A DNA stretch of 61,518 nucleotides, taken from the NCBI GenBank assembly GCA_015232565.1, contig JADFZK010000014.1, forward strand, positions 1 to 61,518. The letters run 5' to 3'. Source of the stretch: Candidatus Omnitrophota bacterium. GTDB taxonomy: Bacteria > Omnitrophota > Gorgyraeia > Zapsychrales > Fredricksoniimonadaceae. A program made the position numbers and the translations under genes. The notes beneath the pieces were generated by a model. The model searched no databases. It saw nothing but the letters and a program-made list of their open reading frames with translations, and had not been told where the DNA came from. Shown in pieces: positions 55,301 to 61,518 of the stretch (positions are counted from its first letter, which is position 1; each line of letters opens with the position of its first letter).

Positions 55301-58300
55301 TGCCGCGCCGGAGCTGGTTACGGGGTCTATTGCCGATGCATTGAAGAATGGCGGGTATTTGGCGGCATTCGCGCAATACATTCTGCCTGGCGGGTCTAAC
55401 GTCCCGATGCCGCCGGGAGGTATTGATCTGACGCCAGCGAAAGCGCCCTCTAATCCCAAGGGGGCAGGTGGCCAGAAGCAAGCGCAGGGCAACTTCTATG
55501 CTGGGATGATAAATGGAATGAATAATGTGTTGGGTTTCAGTCCGCTTGATTTAATTAAATCTCTTAAGGAAATGGGCGAGCAAGTAGAAATCACGGGATT
55601 TGCGCCGTCCATACCCGGTGCCGACCACTTGCAGGTGGTCTTGGTATCGATGTCGCAGAATACTCCGGTTACTCCTTTAATCGGTGGGCTTGCTTCGCCG
55701 AGCCTGGCTTCGGGTAATGGTTATAATTTCATTGGGAGCATTCTGCCGGTGATTGAGGCTACTGGGCCGGCAGGGGCGCCTGACAGGACTGTTATGGAGA
55801 TCGACCCTCTGGGTTTCTCTCCGGTCCGCTATGAGGTGCTTACGCAAGATATCCCTCAGCCAAATCCGCAGGTTATTAAAATGCGGACGCTGAGCAGGCG
55901 GTTTATCCGGCTGAATAATGATCTGCTCTCCTTGTTGGGAAAAGGCTCCAGTGCGGAGGAGGTTAAAACTTTCTTTGCCAAACTGCGCGAGTTTGTGCAG
56001 GTGTACCTGGTATTGTGTAAGGCCGGTGTTATGGGCGATGGCTATGGTATTAATAATCACCCGCAAGGCCTGCCTGACCTGGAGCTGGTAGCCGCGGATA
56101 GTGGTGACCTTGAGGGCGGACGCGCGTCGGCCAGGATCTATTTGCGTTTGTATAAACAATTCATGGGCGGCGATCGTCCCCGGATAGCCAGGGAATCCTC
56201 CTCTGTTATCTTTCAGGAACTGGCACTGGTTAACGTGGTGCAAAAAGATAAAACCACTACTCTTATCGGCCAGCCTTTTGAAACTACAGAACAAAAAAGC
56301 CCTGCGGTTCTGGACGGTATTACTGCTCATGAGCTGATAAATATTCTGCATCAGAAAGCCAATCGTAATATGGCCGCCATTTACGCCAGAATGAATGTGA
56401 AACGGCACGTGGCCAGGATTGCGGCTTGGTCGGCGCAAGGTGGTAAGGAATGGGGTATCCATTATCTGGATGGCCGGCAGAATCCGGACAAGCCGGTGGC
56501 AGGCGCTATGCTGGTGCTGGCCCGGGCTTTGGCCCGGAATCAATTTATGCACCCGGCCGATCCGCCGTTCCCGTTTGATTCCTCCAATACGAGTGTGGTA
56601 AGTATTTCTGCCGACGATGTCTCGGCCGAAGCCGCTTTCACGCTTGGTCTGCATTCCGCCGAGGTGGCTTTCGACCTGCGGCCTTTCAGCCAGGGCGGCA
56701 TGATCCAGATCGGCTATACGGATAGCGGTAATGCTTATAAGCCGGGCAGCAGTATTCGGTTTGAAGCGCTGATCCAGGCTTTTACGGCTTTTGGTTTTAA
56801 AGTTACCCGGGCCGCCGAGGTCATGCATTTTGATGCGGTTATCGATAAAGAGAATGCCGCGGGCGTGCGCTCGGCCGGGGAGTTGATAGCGCGGCTGGAG
56901 TCCGCCATCCAGGTTTTGATGTATAGCAAGGATCTGGACTTGTGGAGCATGGGGTGGACGGCGGCTGATTGGTCAAATATGATGCGTTTTATTCAGGAAA
57001 CGAGAGTAAATCCGTTAGCTGTTTTGGGAGCAAGAGACATTTTAAACGGCTTGAGTCCGCTTAGGTTATTGACGGATGATGATAGGGATTTGTTCCCGGT
57101 TTTTTCCGCATTCCAGTTTGGTGCTTTAAAGAATCTACTTAATAAGATCTTCGTGGCAAGACCCGGACAAAATTTAGCGGATCTGCAACAGCGTTTGGCG
57201 GAGTTTATGACGGCCAACGGCTATTTAGATCGTAATGCGGTGCGTCTTGGGGCTGAGGCGGGCGCGGTGAAGTCCTGGGAGGCTTTAACTGTGGAGGCCG
57301 AGCGTTTGCATATTCCCCTGGCCCTGCCCAATGGCCAGCGGCGTCTGGATGCGTTTCAGGCTGAACTGGCCAAAAGGCTGGCCAGCGGAGCGATCATTGT
57401 GGAAAACGGGGCTTTGCAGGTTAATTCGGCCTACACTGAGGCCGAGAGCGGGGTTTCGCGGGTGCAGGCTTTGTTAACTCATCTGGAGCAGGCCAATGCC
57501 CAGGAGCGGGAGGAAGGCGCGCGTATCGCCTTGCTGGCCGACCTGCTGGCGCCGTTGATGGCCGAGCGGCCCGAGGCGGCGGTGGTGGGCGGTTACGCCA
57601 TGACCCGGGAGCGGTTTACCTGGCTGGGTGAAGATATAACTTTCTTTGTTCTGCGGGATGCCAATGGCCGCGCGGTCTTTGCCGAAGCGGTGATGGGCGA
57701 GTTCTATTTTGCCCGGCCGCGTTTTGACCCCTGGCGTTTGCGTCAATTGCCGGATAACCGGCTGGGTTTTAATGATCTGGTAGAGATCCTGCGCTCCCGG
57801 GACATAAGTATCCAGGATGAGTTCAGCGCGCGTTTTACGCCGGGCAGTTTAAATGCCGGCGGGGAAGAAACGGTCGATTATTATGAGAGGTTGCGGCAGG
57901 TCCCGGTGACTGACCTGGGAGTAATAGATGAACAGGTGTTCTTGCAACCGGCGCTGGTCGGCAGTGTAGCAGTAGGTCCGGTGGCTTTGAACGGGCAGGT
58001 TAATGTGGCGGCATCAGCTTTCGGGTTGGCGGTGGATATAGCGGAACCCGACCCGGGCAAGTTCGCCGGGGCGATAATACTGTCCAATAGTATTGATACC
58101 CGTAACGATGCGCTTTTGGCCGAGGTTGCGCGCACTGGCGGCGCTTTGTTAATGACCGGCGGCGGGTCCAATTCCCATGGCTCAATTTGTGCGCGCCAGC
58201 TCAAGCTGGCTTCCGGTATTATGCCGCTGGCAACCTACGACGGGCGGGGTTTGCATTTTGCGGCGCCTTCCGCCGAGCGTGCGCGGACCACGGTAAACTT

Positions 58301-60776
58301 TGCCGGGCGCGACCTGGTGGCCTACGAAAGTGCGGGCCATTCCCGGACCACGCAGGTAATTTCCCAGGGCGACCTGGTGTATTACGATGGCCACCAGGCG
58401 GCCGCTTATCTGGTAGCCAGGGCGGAGGACAGTAAAACCCAGGCGGCGTTTAAGGCTTATAGTGAATGGCGGAGCGATTCAACGCTTGAAGGGCGCGGCC
58501 GGCGTTTGGCGGAAATATTGCAAAGTTCCGAGGCGCCGGGCTTCCTGAGGGCGGCGCTCAGCGATGTTATGGACCACGAGCGGCTTACGCCTGATGAATT
58601 TAATCAAATGATGGGCGTGTTGCAAGGCGCCGCGACGGGGCAGTTTCAGATATTGCAAGAGTTTCTGGCCCATATCGTTAATAATGTGGCCGGCCAGTAT
58701 CGGGAGGTGGTCACACAGGTGAAACAGCAGTTGCAAGACGATAAAGAGGGCGTTTTACCGGCCAATGAGTTGGCGCTTTTGGCGTACCGGATAGAAACGG
58801 TATGGCAGCGTTTGACAGATCTGGTTACTTTGGCCAACGGGGGTGTGGCCGATCCCCAGGCGGTCCTGGCTCCGGCCCGGGCAGAGCGGTCGGGGATCTT
58901 TCAGGAGCTTAGTAAGCGGGTGGAGAAAGAGCGTTTACTGGTGAGCAACGAGGCCAGAAAGGCGGAGGCCCGCGCGCAGGAATTGCTGGACCAGAAGTTC
59001 TACGGCGATGCCGGCAATGAACGCCGGCTCAATCCCGAGGATGCGCTATATTTGAGAAGGCTGGAGAAATTGCAGGAGCGCATCGATATTATGGGGATCG
59101 ATGGGCCGCGGGAGTTTCCTTCTTTAACCAAAATTGCGGCTTTGCTTAACGCTCGTTACCGGGTCTTGAACGCCGGGCTGGCCAGGGATGGCATAATCTG
59201 GAAACAGGATGTTAGTGATCCGGGGATCCGGGATCTTATCGGGGGCAAGGGTGCGCATTCGGCGGAGCTGTATCGGCTTATTAATGCGATCAATGGCCAT
59301 GATGGTGCCGTGCCGCAGTCTTTTCTGCAGGGCCTCCGGGTGGCTGTTCCGCCGGGGTTCTTTATTACTACCGCTGAATATCAGAATTGGCTGGCCGACG
59401 GTCAGGGCGAGTTTCGGCCGGAGTTCAAAAAAGCCCTGGAGACCGCTTACTTGGATCTGTTTGTTAGTCAGGGGGCCGAGATCGTTGCTTTTATAGAAAA
59501 TGATAATGATACTCCTGAGGATAGCAGGGTAGTAATCAAATTATTGGATCTTAAAGAAAGAGTAAAGAATGCTGATGTAGACAGAAGAATGATATCCCGG
59601 TTAATCAATTTTAGGCGGTTGATGCTGGAGTCATCGCAAGAAATTACTCCTGCTTTAAAGCTGCGCCTGGAAGGCTGGGGGCGGGTGGCGGTGCGTTCTT
59701 CGGGCCTGGTGGAAGACAGCCAGGCCAATGCCGCGGCAGGGAAGTTCAAGACGGTGGTTAATGTAATAGGCCTGTGGCCGTATGAGGAGGTAAATGTTGA
59801 GCGCTTTCCGGAAGATCAAAGGCAAGCCATTATTGCCAGTTTAAGCCTTCGGGGTTGGGTGAATACGCAATCGAATAAAGTGTTTGTGGATCAGGATTTT
59901 CTTGACCTGGATGAAGAGTTCCGGCGAGAATTTCCGGGTTTAACCAGGGATCAGCTCAATGATATTCAAACCGCCCTGGAGGAAGCGCAGGGTTTGTACG
60001 CTGCGGTAAAGCGGGTATGGCGTTCCGGCGCGGAGGGTGTGGAGGTGGATGGCATGATCGCGGGGGCGCGTTCGGCGGTTATTATCACGGCCGATGTGGC
60101 CCGGCATACATTGCGGCGGGTTAAGATCGACGGAGCCCATGGCGCGGCCGGCCCGTTGGTAAGCAGCCGGATACAGGACCCGGATACCTATTATGTGGAT
60201 GCGCTAAGCGGAGTTACTCAGGAGCGGCATGTAGGCGCTCAAATAGTGGATGGTAAGGCTCGGGACGGTAACGGCGAGCCGGTATTTACCGAACGTGAGC
60301 GGGCGGTTATGGCCGCGCTGGCCGTGATAATCAACAGGAATATGGGTTATATAGCTTCCGACCAGGAAGCGCTTATGGATGCTGAAGGGCTTTTGTATTA
60401 CTTACAAACCCGCCCGGAAACAACTCTCCGGGCAAAAGTGAAAGCCGGTTTGGCCGTGCTGAGCCGGAATGATTACGCCGCGGGTAGCACCACGGATGCC
60501 GCGGTTGCCGACTCGCAGAATGTCCGGACCGTTCGCCAGCCGGTGGATAATGCGGCCAGGCGCACCGACCAGCTCGGCGGCATAACCCTGGATCCCCGGT
60601 TCATGAACGATGCCGCCCGGGGCCCGGTGGCGCAGGGTAATGGGGCCGCTGGCATAAAGCGTGCCAATTTATTGCCGGGATCCGGGCCAAATTTCGCCGG
60701 CGGCCTGGTCCCGCAAATAACCGCCGTCCAGCACATCTCCAGCCGCGACCTGACCCGGCTACTTTCCGGCCGTTAA
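52308..60776 (+). CDS. NLSPYEK-family exported giant protein with WD40-like and C-terminal dikinase-like module (2822 aa)
   Basis: ATG 52308 has GAGGG at a good distance; ATG 52302 is too close to it. Signal peptide ~1-35 (LAFIVAVLFSAQTALPAA). Residues ~35-360 are the family constant region (LWVNLSPYEPDRIMP, IPRKYFSGG). Residues ~400-1020 look like a WD40-type propeller (VSDDGKYLVTVS, FSDKADHLLTLDANGTVRIF). Around residue 1035 there is an internal PPGGIDLTPAK, like the family tail motif. Residues ~1040-1880 are unrecognised. At ~1935-1975 lies a PEP-utiliser mobile-like domain with the phosphohistidine motif GGGSNSHGSICARQ (H1957). At ~2300-2705 lies a PPDK_N-like ATP-grasp domain (LIGGKGAHSAEL, VPPGFFITT, VAVRSSGLVEDSQAN, YYLQTRPET). 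The His domain before the ATP domain is the order of alpha-glucan water dikinases, not PEP synthase. Tail LGGITLDPRF. Confidence 0.82.
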   Translation: MFALNNVLIKRPLAFIVAVLFSAQTALPAAVLGQALPRLDIAASPVMPLAAFQPAVLKGLRVSPDKPFAFDFIVEEGNTARSAAGLRIEAGKLIKDFVVALAIPEKDLWVNLSPYEPDRIMPAAFAATAMGRNLLEQDAVLKRLAASLTHPDTTLGREFWRRVYARVREKYGTVDVPLDALTKVWIAPDKAVVYEKPTQGPASDESKIVYVSEASLKVLLEKDYVALARQGTGSAGELLASSAPANDSISEEVAREVLLPELNREVNEGAQFAGLRQVYNAVILAAWYKARLKASLLGQGFANKGQIAPSQAASPQARERIYQEYLSVFRKGVYSLIREEADPDTGEMIPRKYFSGGVSLEVEPEVTARLPGIGTRRHSVVSGFMKGPDHAEVNSQSMDWPKAEYGPALRLAGGAGLLSAGGKFMAMVEPRPASEECLVHVQGTDPGAKETWVRSSQLITMAAVSDDGKYLVTVSNFSNWNSVVLLWARSGNGGFVPVIRDNEMGVDITSRIVHAEWSVKNELMLVTADRRFMVLDQKGSQLWENQLAPTAKPVAHFIHEGLLVSAIMPDGKLTFFNGSTGEKMDAISAGGSSYVYTPPGFDDSYSDEARVQGGELKWFWMQDKKWQNIQFSHPAEVISIKFSDKADHLLTLDANGTVRIFQKGKGLVKEFPVDPGTTNAFFWPGTNHIVAGFTRESGKIYAPMSLAATPSEISGKGRVDWEKVSANYFPLLNENIDLEVTLALSPLLDGTAATYPWGQRSLMVVPTSQPGVEIFFPENINSVVFIGNSGKLAVGFESGHVQLLDVATLPKSGEYAMELPAMPPGLAPGQKSTPARVFTGQNADNYMVNRNGRLEFWSVAAGEMFEVVPISNGATVKAAAMSLDGRRVAFLNSNRDVILMEIASGKILMMQNNVAAIEGAVDLMFSPGGQEVLVFVPQVEELKAVVFDPSLPRESGQIAADFRMSPDIPKKVIGTSFSSGTKVAWLDLPQKLVVVPPSAAPELVTGSIADALKNGGYLAAFAQYILPGGSNVPMPPGGIDLTPAKAPSNPKGAGGQKQAQGNFYAGMINGMNNVLGFSPLDLIKSLKEMGEQVEITGFAPSIPGADHLQVVLVSMSQNTPVTPLIGGLASPSLASGNGYNFIGSILPVIEATGPAGAPDRTVMEIDPLGFSPVRYEVLTQDIPQPNPQVIKMRTLSRRFIRLNNDLLSLLGKGSSAEEVKTFFAKLREFVQVYLVLCKAGVMGDGYGINNHPQGLPDLELVAADSGDLEGGRASARIYLRLYKQFMGGDRPRIARESSSVIFQELALVNVVQKDKTTTLIGQPFETTEQKSPAVLDGITAHELINILHQKANRNMAAIYARMNVKRHVARIAAWSAQGGKEWGIHYLDGRQNPDKPVAGAMLVLARALARNQFMHPADPPFPFDSSNTSVVSISADDVSAEAAFTLGLHSAEVAFDLRPFSQGGMIQIGYTDSGNAYKPGSSIRFEALIQAFTAFGFKVTRAAEVMHFDAVIDKENAAGVRSAGELIARLESAIQVLMYSKDLDLWSMGWTAADWSNMMRFIQETRVNPLAVLGARDILNGLSPLRLLTDDDRDLFPVFSAFQFGALKNLLNKIFVARPGQNLADLQQRLAEFMTANGYLDRNAVRLGAEAGAVKSWEALTVEAERLHIPLALPNGQRRLDAFQAELAKRLASGAIIVENGALQVNSAYTEAESGVSRVQALLTHLEQANAQEREEGARIALLADLLAPLMAERPEAAVVGGYAMTRERFTWLGEDITFFVLRDANGRAVFAEAVMGEFYFARPRFDPWRLRQLPDNRLGFNDLVEILRSRDISIQDEFSARFTPGSLNAGGEETVDYYERLRQVPVTDLGVIDEQVFLQPALVGSVAVGPVALNGQVNVAASAFGLAVDIAEPDPGKFAGAIILSNSIDTRNDALLAEVARTGGALLMTGGGSNSHGSICARQLKLASGIMPLATYDGRGLHFAAPSAERARTTVNFAGRDLVAYESAGHSRTTQVISQGDLVYYDGHQAAAYLVARAEDSKTQAAFKAYSEWRSDSTLEGRGRRLAEILQSSEAPGFLRAALSDVMDHERLTPDEFNQMMGVLQGAATGQFQILQEFLAHIVNNVAGQYREVVTQVKQQLQDDKEGVLPANELALLAYRIETVWQRLTDLVTLANGGVADPQAVLAPARAERSGIFQELSKRVEKERLLVSNEARKAEARAQELLDQKFYGDAGNERRLNPEDALYLRRLEKLQERIDIMGIDGPREFPSLTKIAALLNARYRVLNAGLARDGIIWKQDVSDPGIRDLIGGKGAHSAELYRLINAINGHDGAVPQSFLQGLRVAVPPGFFITTAEYQNWLADGQGEFRPEFKKALETAYLDLFVSQGAEIVAFIENDNDTPEDSRVVIKLLDLKERVKNADVDRRMISRLINFRRLMLESSQEITPALKLRLEGWGRVAVRSSGLVEDSQANAAAGKFKTVVNVIGLWPYEEVNVERFPEDQRQAIIASLSLRGWVNTQSNKVFVDQDFLDLDEEFRREFPGLTRDQLNDIQTALEEAQGLYAAVKRVWRSGAEGVEVDGMIAGARSAVIITADVARHTLRRVKIDGAHGAAGPLVSSRIQDPDTYYVDALSGVTQERHVGAQIVDGKARDGNGEPVFTERERAVMAALAVIINRNMGYIASDQEALMDAEGLLYYLQTRPETTLRAKVKAGLAVLSRNDYAAGSTTDAAVADSQNVRTVRQPVDNAARRTDQLGGITLDPRFMNDAARGPVAQGNGAAGIKRANLLPGSGPNFAGGLVPQITAVQHISSRDLTRLLSGR

Positions 60777-60781
60777 GCAGT

Positions 60782-60915
60782 CATTGTTCAACAAGTCGAG
60801 GAAATAAATCGTGTGCGTAGCGGACTTTATGCCCTGGCCCCCGCCAGGGGGTCCGCCCGGCAATTAAACGATGATTTATTTTTGAACATTGTCGACGGGC
60901 CGACACAAGGTCGGC
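60782..60915 (+). terminator. Long nested palindrome plus second hairpin
   Basis: Nested arms: CATTGTTCAA/TTGAACATTG (60782-60791 and 60882-60891, one mismatch), AAATAAATC/GATTTATTT (60802-60810 and 60873-60881, perfect), GGAC/GTCC, and CCCTGGC/GCCAGGG (60832-60849) with a CCCC loop. A second hairpin GCCGAC/GTCGGC follows at 60899-60915. Lies 5 nt after the giant gene's stop codon. It may terminate transcription or be a small non-autonomous mobile palindrome. Confidence 0.55.
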
Positions 60916-61072
60916 TACGAGAATGATTAAATCTCTCGATTCGCAAAACATGTACTAAATAAGTTTGAAAAAATATTTCTTCTTTTCGTGCTTTAATCCC
61001 GCATTAAACTCACACAATGTCAAACGGTTACAGGAAACTCGGAAAACGTTTTCTTGTAAACTGTTCCCCGGA
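60916..61072. other. Upstream region of the last gene with palindromic operator candidate
   Basis: No gene found. The perfect 12-bp palindrome GAAAACGTTTTC (61042-61053) lies 19 nt before the -35 box, within looser arms TTACAGGAAAC/GTTTTCTTGTAA (61028-61059). It resembles LacI-family operators. Confidence 0.5.
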
Positions 61073-61102
61073 TTGGTTTTTTGGCGATTTATGTGCCATA
61101 CT
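61073..61102 (+). promoter_or_regulatory. Promoter of the last NLSPYEK gene
   Basis: TTGGTT (61073-61078), 18-nt spacer, CATACT (61097-61102), 55 nt before ATG 61158. Confidence 0.6.
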
Positions 61103-61157
61103 TTGTAGTGGTGGCGCATTATTGTGATGTATGCATTACATGAACGGGGAGATCGTT

Positions 61158-61481
61158 ATGCGAAAACTTACTTCCAGTCTTATTCTTGCGGTATTTGTTT
61201 TAAGCTGTATCACGCCTCCGGCCGGGTTAGCGCAAACGCTGGTGGGCGCGGGCCTTCTGCCTGCTCCGGGTACGATGTTGCCGCCGTCCGCGGCTTATGT
61301 GCCGGCGCATTTGCGCGCGGTGACCATCGACCCCCGGGATCCTTTCCGTTTCGAGTTTCTGATCCGTAAAAGTGAAATGCCCATGAGCGATGCCGAAAAG
61401 CAATCCGCTTACCGGGACCTGTTGAAATATTTCCTGGCCGCGCTGGCGGTGCCCGACGAGCAACAATGGGTCACCCATTAG
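61158..61481 (+). CDS. N-terminal stub of an NLSPYEK-family exported protein
   Basis: 107 aa ending at TAG 61479-61481. ATG 61158 is chosen for GGGGA upstream and the signal peptide that follows (KLTSSLILAVFVLSCITPPA, then GLAQ); an earlier in-frame ATG at 61131 lacks these. The mature part matches the family constant region (PAHLRAVTIDPRDPFRFEFL, LKYFLAALAVPDEQQWV) and stops abruptly at WV, just where relatives continue NLSPYEK. The following bases TAGAAGGCTT are the reverse complement of AAGCCTTCTA at 28-37, next to the truncated gene at position 39. Either the gene is really interrupted or this is an assembly edge. Confidence 0.7.
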   Translation: MRKLTSSLILAVFVLSCITPPAGLAQTLVGAGLLPAPGTMLPPSAAYVPAHLRAVTIDPRDPFRFEFLIRKSEMPMSDAEKQSAYRDLLKYFLAALAVPDEQQWVTH

Positions 61482-61518
61482 AAGGCTTGTGTCAAGAGAA
61501 AAAAGCTCCGCCCCGTCA

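Noticed and set aside
58141-60450. PEP synthase or pyruvate phosphate dikinase enzyme
   Set aside because: The phosphohistidine domain precedes the ATP-grasp domain and there is no C-terminal PEP TIM barrel, so the classic enzyme is excluded.
60777-61157. tRNA or other structured RNA gene
   Set aside because: The hairpins do not form a cloverleaf and there is no T-loop (GGTTCRA) sequence.

Overview
The window looks like a stretch of chromosome from a Gram-negative, uncultivated bacterium of the Candidatus Omnitrophota (old OP3) type. This is inferred from memory of a protein family typical of that phylum: an exported N-terminal region with the motif NLSPYEKxRIVP, followed by very variable bodies. 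No marker gene was available to prove it. Housekeeping genes lie almost entirely on the + strand in tightly overlapping operons (ATGA and GTGA junctions). Accessory genes sit between them.

Layout. 1-2054: 5'-truncated member of the NLSPYEK family with six helix-turn-helix-like repeats. 2247-11943: a long co-directional run holding a nucleotide-sugar oxidoreductase, N-acetyltransferase and glycosyltransferase, an rRNA methyltransferase, an HD-domain protein, an M48 protease lipoprotein, a hybrid histidine kinase with its Hpt partner, a coiled-coil membrane protein, DAHP synthase and a PLP aminotransferase. 11984-17234: an inserted block, bounded by two copies of the aminotransferase 3' end, holding a second NLSPYEK giant (1116 aa), a decayed HTH regulator and a broken AlbA_2/ATPase-type regulator. 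17555-18225 (minus strand): an Xre/ParS-type antitoxin with a truncated RES-type toxin. 18808-39328: three tandem giant exported subtilases (about 2180-2390 aa) made of protease, beta-propeller, IPT/TIG, many Ig-like modules and a shared C-terminal domain. A 37-bp direct repeat lies on both sides of this cluster. 39513-40986: an AbiE-type toxin-antitoxin pair. 41123-47088: dCMP deaminase, GH5 glycosidase, a SpoU/TrmH methyltransferase, a pseudouridine synthase with a long Arg-rich tail and an ABC-F ATPase. 47390-50791: a cysteine-rich exported protein. 50894-52037: SPFH and Smr-domain proteins. 52308-60776: a 2822-aa NLSPYEK giant with a WD40-like part and a C-terminal dikinase module (phosphohistidine domain before ATP-grasp, as in glucan water dikinases). 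61158-61481: the N-terminal stub of a further NLSPYEK gene, cut at the same motif where the gene at position 39 begins.

How it fits together. The giant exported genes share a promoter pattern (TTGG-type -35, 18-bp spacer, YATACT-type -10), which suggests one regulon of surface or secreted proteins. The accessory toxin-antitoxin genes and the flanking direct repeats mark places where DNA has been inserted or duplicated. The strongest candidate for something undescribed is the NLSPYEK family: constant exported N-terminus, short similar tail, and interchangeable bodies (HTH repeats, an unrecognised body, propeller plus dikinase).
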